Origin: Inia geoffrensis
Lineage: Eukaryota; Chordata; Mammalia; Artiodactyla; Iniidae
Assembly: GCA_036417435.1 (NCBI GenBank)
Contig: CM070899.1
Location: 149,992,237-150,056,236 of the forward strand
Direction: 5' to 3'
Length of the DNA stretch: 64,000 bases
The number at the start of each line of letters is the position of its first letter. Within the stretch, counting starts at the first letter, position 1. The position numbers were made by a program, and so were the translations under genes. Below are positions 52,201-64,000 of the stretch, piece by piece. Below the pieces are notes generated by a model, which had not been told where the DNA came from, did no database searches, and was given only the letters and a program-made list of their open reading frames with translations.

Positions 52201-53632
52201 CTCTTTTTCCAAAAAAGAAAAATGGATAACAGCTCAACATCAGGGAATATTAGACTCATGCAAATCTAATTTACAAAAAGGATTCAACTCACACAAGTCA
52301 ACTACCATCCGCAAAAAGTCAACAAACAATAAATGCCGAAGGGGTTTTAGAGAACTGCGTACCCTCTAACTGCTGGTGAGATGTAAAGTGGTAACAGCCC
52401 ATAATGAGAACAGAAAGGAGTTGCATTTAAAAGTACAAATTGAGCCAGCATTCCATCCAGCAGGGCCACCGCTGAGCTTCTCACCTGAGAAGACCAGAGT
52501 CGAGAAGACCCAGGCTGCAACAGCCGCACTGCAGCCATTTTCACAATAGCCAAGACACGGAAGCAAGCAAAACGTCCATCAACACGTGAATGGATAAAGA
52601 AGTGGTCTATGTACACAAAGGCATATTAACAATGGAAAACAATGAAACACTGCTCTTTGAGGCACCATAGAGGAGCCTAGAGATAATCACAGAACATGAG
52701 GTAAGTCGGAAAGCAAAAGACATATATCCTATGATATCACTTATAGGCGTCATCTAACAACTGACAAAAATGAACACATTTCCACAGAGAAAGACACTCA
52801 CAGACGAAGAAAACAAACTACGCTTATCTAAAAGGAAAGGTGGCAGAATGGATAAATTAAGATTAGGGTTATCAAAAGTATACAAATACATATTAAATAT
52901 ACATATCAAAAAGACCGACCATATAGCAAGGAAGGTCTACAGAACACTAGGCAATAATTTACATGGGAAGGGGATTTGTACATGAATATATATACATACA
53001 TGGTACAAATGAACCAGACTGTGTACACGTAAGACAAAACACATTCTAATCGTTAGCCGGGTTAAAAAAAATTAAAACATCGAACAAGAAGTAATGTGAC
53101 ATAATCTTATGTGGGGTTTTCCTGGCACATTCCATTCTAATTTACAACCTGGGAACATGACTTCCAGGAAGGCTCTGCTGCTCTAGTCATCAGATTTGGG
53201 AATGGAGAAATGCTGCCGCCTTGTGGCCATTTCGCACAATAGCACCTTTAAACTCAGTGCTAATGGTCACTAAATATTCACACTCATTGCTGGCCTGTAA
53301 ATGACACCTGCCCTCAAAAAAAATCCTGGGGTCCAAAATCGACCAAAAAATTCAAAAGAGGGCAACCTTCCGAGAAGACAATTTCAAGAGGTTTACTGTA
53401 CTCACAGTTTTTTTTTCTGTTTTTTTTCCACAGATATAAAAAGGTGTGGAAAAATGCTGAACAGAATTATTAAAGACATGCAAATCCCAATTACAAAAAC
53501 ATATCAGCTCACACCAGTCAGAATGGCCGTGAGCAAAATTTCTGCAAAAAATAAATTCTGTAGGGGCTGTGGAGAAATGCATACCCTCGGTTCAAACAGG
53601 AACATGGTAAGAGCCAGTAATGGAAACACAAA
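49210..53632 (+). repeat. Higher-order unit 12, SINE-free (A-B-C-D, 4423 bp)
   Basis: D tail 49210-49463, A 49464-50632, B 50633-51882, C 51883-53087, D from about 53088. Nearly the same as unit 11 through A, B and C. D has a private change near 53416-53431, where CTGTTTATCACAG is replaced by a T-rich CTGTTTTTTTTCCACAG, and GGTCC replaces GGTCG near 53331. Confidence 0.95.
52644..52658. other. Empty SINE target site, unit 12
   Basis: Single uninterrupted GAAACACTGCTCTTT followed by GAGGCACC. Confidence 0.95.
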
Positions 53633-55097
53633 CAAGGTGCCTTGAAAAGGTAAATATTGAGCTACCATTCAATCAGGCATACCCACTTCAGGGCCTATCG
53701 CCTCAGAGGATGAAAATGAAAAAGCCACAGGATAGCAATCCTGCACTCCAGCTATATTTACCATATCCAAGCTTTGGAAGCAAAGAAAATGTCCATCAAC
53801 AGGGGAATGCACAAGGAAGAAGTGGTCCATGTACACAATGGCATATGGCTCCAATACCAAATATAAATTCAAATTAAAAAACAAACATAAGTAAGGAGAC
53901 ATCAGCATTGGGTGGATTATCCGGACACATTCCACTCTAATTTATAACCAAGGAACACCACTGGGAAGAAGGTCTGTCTCCCTTGTTACCAGAGTGGGGA
54001 AAGCAGAAATGCTGCTGCCCTCTGGCCGTTACCTGCAACAGCAGCCTTAAGACCTGAGCTAAGGGTCACTTTATATGCACAAGTACTGGAGGACTGTAAA
54101 TGAACCTGCCCTCAAAATGTCTTCAGGGAGGTAATGCCCAAAATATTACAAATTGCAGCACATACTTCAGGAAAATGACATGAAGAGGTAAGCTGCACCC
54201 ACAGATTGAGGAAAAAATGGACATGCCTGAAAACTCAATTTCAAGGGGTTAGGAGACCCATGCAAATCCAACCACAAAGAGGTATCAGCTCACACCAGGC
54301 AGAATAAACATCAGAAGAAACCACAAACAGTAAATGCTGAAGGGGTTGTGGAGAAGGGCATACCCTCAACTTTAAGTGGGACGTAACCTGGTAAGAGCCG
54401 CAAATGAGAACAGAATGGACGTGCCTTTACAAGGTGAACATTGAGCTACCATATGACCCAGCAGGCCCACTCCTGGGCCTATAAGCTAAGAAGACAGATT
54501 TGGAAAGACACAGGCAGGCAAATCTGCATTGCAACTCTATTACAGTAGCCAAGACATGAAAGCAACCAAAACATCCATCAACACGTGAGTGGACAAAGAA
54601 GAACTGGTATATGTACACACGGATATTAGCCAAGGAAAAAATGACACAATTCCATTTGCAGCACCATAGATGAGTCTAGACGTAATCACGCAACTTGTAG
54701 TTAGTCAGAAAGAGAAAGACACATATCCTAGGATATCACTTATAGGTGTTACCTCAAAATTGATACCAGTGAAGAGATTTCCACAGAGAAAGGCAATCAC
54801 GGATTCATTAAACAAACTTATGGTTCACCAATGGAAAGGTGTGAGAATTGGATACTTTAGGCTCTTGTGGTTAAGACACATGTACAAACAGAGGTGAAGT
54901 ATATAATCACCAAAGACCATGGGAAAAGGATCCCAGGAAGAAAAGACACATGGATATGTGTAAAAGAACCACATCTTGCACACGTACCACAAGCATAACA
55001 TTGTAATCAAACTTGCTGTGATAAAAAAATAAAAATTAAATTAATAAAACGAACAACAAGCAGCGAGACATAAACTGAAGGCACTGTTTCCTGGCAT

Positions 55098-55113
55098 CTT
55101 CCAGGAAGATGCT
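55098..55113. other. B-deletion junction, unit 13
   Basis: CATCTTCC from the B head joins AGGAAGATGCTGCCGCC from the C head at 55102/55103. The offset within the unit (1470) is the same as in units 10 and 14. Confidence 0.87.
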
Positions 55114-55743
55114 GCCGCCTTGTGGCCGTTTCCCGCTAAAGCGGCTTTAAACCCACAGCTAACAGTCACTTAACACTCACAAGGACTCAGGGCAGTAAAG
55201 GACACGTGACCTCAAAAAATGTCCTGGGCTGGGAATGGCCAAAAAAATTAAACACAGGCAAAGGTTTCAAGGAGATAGTATGAAGAGGCAAGTTTTACTC
55301 ACTCTTTCTCCAAAAAAGAAAAATGGATAACAGCTCAACATCAGGGATTATTAGACTCATGCAAATCTAATTTAAAAAAAGGATTCAACTCACACAATCA
55401 ACTACCATCCGCAAAAAGTCAACAAACAATAAATGCCGAAGGGGTTTTAGAGAACTGCGTACCCTCTAACTGCTGGTGAGATGTAAAGTGGTAACAGCCC
55501 ATAATGAGAACAGAAAGGAGTTGCATTTAAAAGTACAAATTAAGCCAGCATTCCATCCAGCAGGGCCACCGCTGAGCTTCTCACCTGAGAAGACCAGAGT
55601 CGAGAAGACCCAGGCTGCAACAGCCGCACTGCAGCCATTTTCACAATAGCCAAGACACGGAAGCAAGCAAAACGTCCATCAACACGTGAATGGATAAAGA
55701 AGTGGTCTATGTACACAAAGCCATATTAACAACGGAAAACAAT

Positions 55744-55758
55744 GAAACACTGCTCTTT
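55744..55758. other. Empty SINE target site, unit 13
   Basis: Single uninterrupted GAAACACTGCTCTTT followed by GAGGCACC. Confidence 0.95.
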
Positions 55759-58192
55759 GAGGCACCATAGAGGAGCCTAGAGATAATCACAGAACATGAG
55801 GTAAGTCGGAAAGCAAAAGACGTATATCCTATGATATCACTTGTAGGTGTCATCTAACAACTGACAAAAATGAACACATTTCCACAGAGAAAGACACTCA
55901 CAGACGAAGAAAACAAACTACGCTTATCTAAAAGGAAAGGTGGCGGAATGGATAAATTAAGACTAGGGTTATCAAAAGTATACAAATACATATTAAATAT
56001 ACATATCAAAAAGACCGACCATATAGCAAGGAAGGGCTACAGAACACTAGGCAATAATTTACATGGGAAGTGGATTTGTACATGAATATATATACATGCA
56101 TGGTACAAATGAACCAGACTGTGTACACGTAAGACAAAAAACATTCTAATCATTAGCCGGGTTAAAAAAAATTAAAACATCGAACAAGAAGTAATGTGAC
56201 ATAATCTTATGTGGGGTTTTCCTGGCACATTCCATTCTAATTTACAACCTGGGAACATGACTTCCAGGAAGGCTCTGCTGCTCTAGTCATCAGATTTGGG
56301 AATGGAGAAATGCTGCCGCCTTGTGGCCATTTCGCACAATAGCAGCTTTAAACTCAGTGCTAATGGTCACTAAATATTCACACTCATTGCTGGCCTGTAA
56401 ATGACACCTGCCCTCAAAAAAAATCCTGGGGTCGAAAATCGACCAAAAAATTCAAAAGAGGGCAACCTTCCGAGAAGACAATTTCAAGAGGTTTACTGTA
56501 CTCACAGTTTTTTTTTCTGTTTATCACAGATATAAAAAGGTGTGGAAAAATGCTGAACAGAATTATTAAAGACATGCAAATCCCAATTACAAAAACATAT
56601 CAGCTCACACCAGTCAGAATGGCCGTGAGCAAAATTTCTGCAAAAAATAAATTCTGTAGGGGCTGTGGAGAAATGCATACCCTCGGTTCAAACAGGAACA
56701 TGGTAAGAGCCAGTAATGGAAACACAAACAAGGTGCCTTGAAAAGGTAAATATTGAGCTACCATTCAATCAGGCATACCCACTTCAGGGCCTATCGCCTC
56801 AGAGGATGAAAATGAAAAAGCCACAGGATAGCAATCCTGCACTCCAGCTATATTTACCATATCCAAGCTTTGGAAGCAAAGAAAATGTCCATCAACAGGG
56901 GAATGCACAAGGAAGAAGTGGTCCATGTACACAATGGCATATGGCTCCAATACCAAATATAAATTCAAATTAAAAAACAAACATAAGTAAGGAGACATCA
57001 GCATTGGGTGGATTATCCGGACACATTCCACTCTAATTTATAACCAAGGAACACCACTGGGAAGAAGGTCTGTCTCCCTTGTTACCAGAGTGGGGAAAGC
57101 AGAAATGCTGCTGCCCTCTGGCCGTTACCTGCAACAGCAGCCTTAAGACCTGAGCTAAGGGTCACTTTATATGCACAAGTACTGGAGGACTGTAAATGAA
57201 CCTGCCCTCAAAATGTCTTCAGGGAGGTAATGCCCAAAATATTACAAATTGCAGCACATACTTCAGGAAAATGACATGAAGAGGTAAGCTGCACCCACAG
57301 ATTGAGGAAAAAATGGACATGCCTGAAAACTCAATTTCAAGGGGTTAGGAGACCCATGCAAATCCAACCACAAAGAGGTATCAGCTCACACCAGGCAGAA
57401 TAAACATCAGAAGAAACCACAAACAGTAAATGCTGAAGGGGTTGTGGAGAAGGGCATACCCTCAACTTTAAGTGGGACGTAACCTGGTAAGAGCCGCAAA
57501 TGAGAACAGAATGGACGTGCCTTTACAAGGTGAACATTGAGCTACCATATGACCCAGCAGGCCCACTCCTGGGCCTATAAGCTAAGAAGACAGATTTGGA
57601 AAGACACAGGCAGGCAAATCTGCATTGCAACTCTATTACAGTAGCCAAGACATGAAAGCAACCAAAACATCCATCAACACGTGAGTGGACAAAGAAGAAC
57701 TGGTATATGTACACACGGATATTAGCCAAGGAAAAAATGACACAATTCCATTTGCAGCACCATAGATGAGTCTAGGCGTAATCACGCAACTTGTAGTTAG
57801 TCAGAAAGAGAAAGACACATATCCTAGGATATCACTTATAGGTGTTACCTCAAAATTGATACCAGTGAAGAGATTTCCACAGAGAAAGGCAATCACGGAT
57901 TCATTAAACAAACTTATGGTTCACCAATGGAAAGGTGTGAGAATTGGATACTTTAGGCTCTTGTGGTTAAGACACATGTACAAACAGAGGTGAAGTATAT
58001 AATCACCAAAGACCATGGGAAAAGGATCCCAGGAAGAAAAGACCCATGGATATGTGTAAAAGAACCACATCTTGCACACGTACCACAAGCATAACATTGT
58101 AATCAAACTTACTGTGATAAAAAAATAAAAATTAAATTAATAAAACGAACAACAAGCAGCGAGACATAAACTGAAGGCACTGTTTCCTGGCA

Positions 58193-58209
58193 TCTTCCAG
58201 GAAGATGCT
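58193..58209. other. B-deletion junction, unit 14
   Basis: Same join as unit 13, at 58198/58199. Confidence 0.87.
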
Positions 58210-58839
58210 GCCGCCTTGTGGCCGTTTCCCGCTAAAGCGGCTTTAAACCCACAGCTAACAGTCACTTAACACTCACAAGGACTCAGGGCAGTAAAGGACA
58301 CGTGACCTCAAAAAATGTCCTGGGCTGGGAATGGCCAAAAAAATTAAACACAGGCAAAGGTTTCAAGGAGATAGTATGAAGAGGCAAGTTTTACTCACTC
58401 TTTCTCCAAAAAAGAAAAATGGATAACAGCTCAACATCAGGGATTATTAGACTCATGCAAATCTAATTTAAAAAAAGGATTCAACTCACACAATCAACTA
58501 CCATCCGCAAAAAGTCAACAAACAATAAATGCCGAAGGGGTTTTAGAGAACTGCGTACCCTCTAACTGCTGGTGAGATGTAAAGTGGTAACAGCCCATAA
58601 TGAGAACAGAAAGGAGTTGCATTTAAAAGTACAAATTAAGCCAGCATTCCATCCAGCAGGGCCACCGCTGAGCTTCTCACCTGAGAAGACCAGAGTCGAG
58701 AAGACCCAGGCTGCAACAGCCGCACTGCAGCCATTTTCACAATAGCCAAGACACGGAAGCAAGCAAAACGTCCATCAACACGTGAATGGATAAAGAAGTG
58801 GTCTATGTACACAAAGCCATATTAACAACGGAAAACAAT

Positions 58840-58854
58840 GAAACACTGCTCTTT
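58840..58854. other. Empty SINE target site, unit 14
   Basis: Single uninterrupted GAAACACTGCTCTTT followed by GAGGCACC. This is the last empty site before the SINE-bearing units resume. Confidence 0.95.
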
Positions 58855-59824
58855 GAGGCACCATAGAGGAGCCTAGAGATAATCACAGAACATGAGGTAA
58901 GTCGGAAAGCAAAAGACGTATATCCTATGATATCACTTGTAGGTGTCATCTAACAACTGACAAAAATGAACACATTTCCACAGAGAAAGACACTCACAGA
59001 CGAAGAAAACAAACTACGCTTATCTAAAAGGAAAGGTGGCGGAATGGATAAATTAAGACTAGGGTTATCAAAAGTATACAAATACATATTAAATATACAT
59101 ATCAAAAAGACCGACCATATAGCAAGGAAGGGCTACAGAACACTAGGCAATAATTTACATGGGAAGTGGATTTGTACATGAATATATATACATGCATGGT
59201 ACAAATGAACCAGACTGTGTACACGTAAGACAAAAAACATTCTAATCATTAGCCGGGTTAAAAAAAATTAAAACATCGAACAAGAAGTAATGTGACATAA
59301 TCTTATGTGGGGTTTTCCTGGCACATTCCATTCTAATTTACAACCTGGGAACATGACTTCCAGGAAGGCTCTGCTGCTCTAGTCATCAGATTTGGGAATG
59401 GAGAAATGCTGCCGCCTTGTGGCCATTTCGCACAATAGCAGCTTTAAACTCAGTGCTAATGGTCACTAAATATTCACACTCATTGCTGGCCTGTAAATGA
59501 CACCTGCCCTCAAAAAAAATCCTGGGGTCGAAAATCGACCAAAAAATTCAAAAGAGGGCAACCTTCCGAGAAGACAATTTCAAGAGGTTTACTGTACTCA
59601 CAGTTTTTTTTTCTGTTTATCACAGATATAAAAAGGTGTGGAAAAATGCTGAACAGAATTATTAAAGACATGCAAATCCCAATTACAAAAACCTATCAGC
59701 TCACACCAGTCAGAATGGCCGTGAGCAAAATTTCTGCAAAAAATAAATTCTGTAGGGGCTGTGGAGAAATGCATACCCTCGGTTCAAACAGGAACATGGT
59801 AAGAGCCAGTAATGGAAACACAAA

Positions 59825-62800
59825 CAAGGTGCCTTGAAAAGGTAAATATTGAGCTACCATTCAATCAGGCATACCCACTTCAGGGCCTATCGCCTCAGAG
59901 GATGAAAATGAAAAAGCCACAGGATAGCAATCCTGCACTCCAGCTATATTTACCATATCCAAGCTTTGGAAGCAAAGAAAATGTCCATCAACAGGGGAAT
60001 GCACAAGGAAGAAGTGGTCCATGTACACAATGGCATATGGCTCCAATACCAAATATAAATTCAAATTAAAAAACAAACATAAGTAAGGAGACATCAGCAT
60101 TGGGTGGATTATCCGGGCACATTCCACTCTAATTTATAACCAAGGAACACCACTGGCAAGAAGGTCTGTCTCCCTTGTTACCAGAGTGGGGAAAGCAGAA
60201 ATGCTGCCGCCCTCTGGCCGTTACCTGCAACAGCAGCCTTAAGACCTGAGCTAAGGGTCACTTTATGTGCACAAGTACTGGAGGACTGTAAATGAACCTG
60301 CCCTCAAAATGTCTTGAGGGAGGTAATGCCCAAAATATTACAAATTGCAGCACATACTTCAGGAAACCGATATGAAGAGGTAAGCTGCACCCACAGATTG
60401 AGGAAAAAACGGACATGCCTGAAAACTCAATTTCAAGGGGTTAGGAGACCCATGCAAATCCAACCACAAAGAGGTATCAGCTCACACCAGGCAGAATAAA
60501 CATCAGAAAAAAACACAAACAGTAAATGCTGAAGGGGTTGTGGAGAAGGGCATACCCTCAACTTTAAGTGGGACGTAACCTGGTAAGAGCCACAAATGAG
60601 AACAGAATGGACGTGCCGTTACAAGGTGAACATTGAGCTACCATATGATCCAGCAGGTCCACTCCTGGGCCTATAAGCTAAGAAGACAGATTTGGAAAGA
60701 CACAGGCAGGCAAATCTGCATTGCAACTCTATTACAGTAGGCAAGACATGAAAGCAACCAAAACGTCCATCAACACATGAGTGGACAAAGAAGAACTGGT
60801 ATATGTACACACGGATATTAGCCAAGGAAAAAATGACACAATTCCATTTGCAGCACCATAGATGAGTCTAGGCGTAATCACGCAACTTATAGTTAGTCAG
60901 AAAGAGAAAGACACATATCCTAGGATATCACTTATCGGTGTTACCTAAAAATTGATACCAGTGAAGAGATTTCCACAGGGAAAGGCAATCACAGAGTCAT
61001 TAAACAATCTTATGGTTCACCAATGGAAAGGTGTGAGAATTGGATACTTTAGGCTATTGTGGTTAAGACACATATACAAACACAGGTGAAGTATATAATC
61101 ACCAAAGACCATGGGAAAAGGATGCCAGGAAGAATAGACACATGGATATGTGTAAAAGAACCACATCTTGCACACGTACAACAAGCATAACATTGTAATC
61201 AAACTTGCTGTGATAAAAAAATAAAAATTAAATTAATAAAACGAACAACAAGCAGTGAGACATAAACTTAAGGCACTGTTTCCTGGCATCTTCCATTCCA
61301 ATTTACAGCCTACAACACGATTTCCATGGAGACTCTGTTGCCCTAGTAAACAGATTTTATAAAGGAGAACTGCTGCCACATTGTGGCCGTTTCACACAAC
61401 AGCAGCTTTAAACCCAGGGCTAATGGTCAGTTGATACTCAAAATAATTACAGGCCTGTAAATGACAACTGCCCTGAAAACAAATCCTGGGGTCGTATATC
61501 GACCAAAAAATTCAAGAAACATCCACAACTCAAAACGACAATTTCAAGAGGTCATTATACACACATTTGTCTTGTCTTACTTTTTCTTTCTTTTTTTTTT
61601 TTGGTAAAACAAATGGGAATGGGAAAATGCTTAACATCAGGAATTAATGAAGTCATGCAAATCCAATCTACAAAAACGTTCACCTCACAACCGTCAGAAT
61701 GATCATCATGCAAAAACGTGTATAAACAATAAATGCTGAAGGGGTTTTAGAGAACGGCATACCCTCTTGCTGCTGTTGGGATGTAACCTGGTAACAGCCA
61801 GTATTGAGAACAGAATGGAGGTGCATTGCAAGGTAAAAATTGAGCTACCATATGATCTGGTAGGCCCACTGTTGGGCCTATCTCCTGAATAGACTAGAAT
61901 CAAAAAGGCACAGGCTGGCAATCCTGCACTCCAGCATCATGTACCATAGCCAAGAATTGGAAAAAACCAAAATGTCCATCAACAGATAAATGCACCAAAA
62001 ACAAGTGGTCCATGTACACAATGGAATATTAGCCAAGGAAAAGAATGAAACATTGCCGTTGGCACCACCATAGAAGGTTCTAGAAATAATCAGCCCACTT
62101 GATCTAAGAAAGAACCCAAAAGACAGACATCCTATGACATCAGTTATAGGGGTTATCTAAATATTGAACCCATGAAATTATTTCCAAGAGAAGGACACAC
62201 ATGGATTTAGAACACAAAAAATATATTTAACCACATGGAATGGTGTAAGGAACATATGAATTAGGATACGGGGGTTAGCAGACATGTACTAATACTTATG
62301 AAATATATAATCACAAAATACCTATGGAATACCAAGAGAGACCTACTCCACACTCTGTAATGACCTACACGGGAAAGGATCCAAAGATGAATAGATCGAT
62401 GCCTAGATATAATGAACCAGATTCTGTACACCTAGAACACACACAATACTTTTATCAAATTTGCTCTGATAGTAAATAAAAATTAAATTTAAAACACAAG
62501 AAGTAAGGAGGTTTAAGCTCTTGGGGGTTTGCCCTGGCACATTTCTCTCGAATTTTAAGCCTGCTAACACAATTTCCAGGAAGGCTCTCTTGCCCCAAAA
62601 CCCAGATTTGGAAATGTAGGAATGCTGCCGCCTTGTGGCCGTTTCCCGCTAAAGCGGCTTTAAACCCACAGCTAACAGTCACTGAACACTCACAAGGACT
62701 GAGGGCAGTAAAGGACACGTGACCTCAAAAAATGTCCTGGGCTGGGAATGGCCAAAAAAATTAAACACAGGCAAAGGTTTCAAGGAGATAGTATGAAGAG

Positions 62801-64000
62801 GCAAGTTTTACTCACTCTTTTTCCAAAAAAGAAAAATGGATAACAGCTCAACATCAGGAATTATTAGACTCATGCAAATGTAATTTACAAAAAGGATTCA
62901 ACTCACACAAGTCAACTACCATCAGCAAAAAGTCAACAAACAATAAATGCCGAAGGGGTTTTAGAGAACTGCGTACCCTCTAACTGCTGGTGAGATGTAA
63001 AGTGGTAACAGCCCATAATGAGAACAGAAAGGAGTTGCATTTAAAAGTAAAAATTGAGCCAGCATTCCATCCAGCAGGGCCACCGCTGAGCCTCTCACCT
63101 GAGAAGACCAGAGTCGAGAAGACCCAGGCTGCAACAGCTGCACTGCAGCCATTTTCACAATAGCCAAGACACGGAAGCAAGCAAAACGTCCATCAACACA
63201 TGAATGGATAAAGAAGTGGTCTATGTACACAAAGGCATATTAACAATGGAAAACAATGAAACACTGCTCTTTTATTTTTATTTTTTTTATTTTTATTTTT
63301 TAGCGGTACGCGGGCCTCTCACTGCTGTGGCCTCTCCCGCTGCGGAGCACAGGCTCCGGACGCTCAGGCTCAGTGGCCATGACTCACGGGCACAGCCGCT
63401 CCGCAGCATGTGGGATCCTCCCGGACCGGGGCACGAACCCGTGTCCCCTGCATCGGCAGGCAGACGCTCGACCACTGCGCCACCAGGGAAGCCCGAAACA
63501 CTGCTCTTTGAGGCACCACAGAGGAGCCTAGACATAATCACAGAACATGAGGTAAGTCGGAAAGCAAAAGGCATATATCCTATGATATCACTTATAGGCG
63601 TCATCTAACAACTGACAAAAATGAACATATTTCCACAGAGAAAGGCACTCACAGACTAAGAAAACAAACTACGCTTATCTAAAAGGAAAGGTGGCGGAAT
63701 GGATAAATTAAGATCAGGGTTATCAAAAGTATACAAATACATATTAAATATACATATCAAAAAGACCGACCATATAGCAAGGGAGGTCTACAGAACACTC
63801 TGCAATAATTTACATGGGAAGTGGATTTGTACATGAATATATATACATACATAGTACAAATGAACCAGACTGTGTACACCTAAGACAAAAAATATTCTAA
63901 TCGTTACCCGGGTTAAAAAACGTTAAAACATCGAACAACAAGTAACGGACATAATCTTATGTGGGGTTTTCCTGGCACATTCCATTCTAATTTACAACCT
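59825..64000 (+). repeat. Higher-order unit 15, SINE-bearing, cut by window end
   Basis: D tail 59825-60078, A 60079-61247, B 61248-62496, C 62497-63938, D 63939-64000 (only the first 62 bp). It is a mosaic: even-type GTGCCGTTACAAGG in A, odd-type AATCAAAAAGG in B, short SINE tail, and AAGTAACGGACA at the start of D. Private changes include GAAACCGATATG near 60363, CAGAGTCATTAAACAATC near 60991 and CGGCATACCC near 61755. Confidence 0.94.
63273..63494 (-). mobile_element. CHR-type SINE, unit 15 (short tail)
   Basis: Same insertion with the 8-bp tail deletion. It has one body change not seen in the other copies: CCGCAGCATG instead of CCGCGGCATG near 63403, a loss of a CpG. The right flank reads GGCACCACAGAGG instead of GGCACCATAGAGG. 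Confidence 0.95.

Larger units (their letters stand above)
53633..56728 (+). repeat. Higher-order unit 13, B-less (A-C-D, 3096 bp)
   Basis: D tail 53633-53886, A 53887-55055, B-head remnant 55056-55102, C from 55103, D from about 56188. Same length and junction as units 10 and 14. Variants shared with unit 14 include ATCCGGACACATTCC, CTGGGAAGAAGG and GTCTTCAGGGAGG. Confidence 0.95.
56729..59824 (+). repeat. Higher-order unit 14, B-less (A-C-D, 3096 bp)
   Basis: D tail 56729-56982, A 56983-58151, B-head remnant 58152-58198, C from 58199, D from about 59284. I noticed only a few differences from unit 13: CTAGGCGTAA near 57773, GACCCATGG near 58040, CTTACTGTG near 58108 and ACCTATCAGC near 59690. 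The last is a SINE-class variant, so the lineage switch may begin in this D. Confidence 0.95.
1..64000 (+). repeat. L1-derived higher-order satellite array spanning the window
   Basis: Landmark sequences recur at about 4.66 kb spacing from the first base to the last, so the window is one uninterrupted head-to-tail array. Within each period, four related but diverged copies of a 1.2 kb monomer can be seen. The right three quarters of each monomer matches the last part of L1 ORF2 and the 3' UTR of cetartiodactyl L1 elements. Examples are the stretches around ATGCAAATCCAA, CACACCAGTCAGAATGG, GAGCTACCATATGATCCAGC and AATAGCCAAGACA. From memory, heterochromatic satellites built on L1 3' ends have been described in cetaceans; whether this 4.66 kb unit is one of them needs a database comparison. 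No unique sequence, gene or structural RNA is seen. Confidence 0.97.

Noticed and set aside
63204..63608. Longest frame in the window, 134 codons on +
   Set aside because: It runs through the T-rich SINE tail, the antisense SINE and L1 3' UTR. It is open only because unit 15 has the short tail and the CACAGAGG change removes a stop.
1..64000. CRISPR array, bacterial plasmid repeat or viral genome
   Set aside because: The repeat unit is kilobases long with no short repeat-spacer pattern, and there are no bacterial or viral genes. The L1 and CHR SINE content is mammalian.

Overview
The whole window is one tandem satellite array from a mammalian nuclear genome, most likely a cetacean (whale or dolphin). 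I see no functional protein-coding gene, no RNA gene and no unique single-copy DNA. Two signals identify the source. The basic repeat is built from the 3' end of a cetartiodactyl-type L1 LINE (last part of ORF2 plus 3' UTR, sense on +). Nine repeat units also carry the same antisense insertion of a tRNA-Glu-derived CHR-type SINE, a family typical of cetaceans, hippos and relatives.

The hierarchy has several levels. Level 1 is a monomer of about 1.2 kb: a head of roughly 250-270 bp of unrecognised origin followed by an L1 3' end. Four diverged monomers (here A, B, C, D; D is shortened to about 0.8 kb) make level 2, a higher-order unit of about 4.66 kb. There are 14 complete units and a 15th cut by the window end, with starts at 1, 4662, 9324, 13986, 18639, 23300, 27962, 32617, 37280, 41695, 44791, 49210, 53633, 56729 and 59825. 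Level 3 is an alternation of two unit types in units 1-6, giving a period of about 9.32 kb. In addition, the block 1..~9667 recurs at 18639..~28305 with no difference in my spot checks.

There are three structural classes of unit. Units 1-8 and 15 are A-B-C(+SINE)-D (4653-4663 bp). Units 9, 11 and 12 are A-B-C-D without the SINE (4415-4423 bp). Units 10, 13 and 14 are A-C-D, having lost B plus about 70 bp through one shared 1.32 kb deletion (each exactly 3096 bp). The SINE-free units keep the intact 15-bp target site that is duplicated around the SINE elsewhere, so the array holds both the filled and the ancestral empty state of one insertion.

Region by region: 1-37279 is a homogeneous SINE-bearing block. 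Unit 9 (37280-41694) is a hybrid, SINE-type on its left and SINE-free type on its right. 41695-59824 is an older-looking SINE-free block mixing 3.10 and 4.42 kb units. From about 59.6-60.1 kb the array returns to SINE-bearing repeats and runs to the end. Nothing here works as a pathway. The structure is what unequal crossing-over and gene conversion produce in heterochromatin. All coordinates were read by eye and junctions may be off by a few bases.
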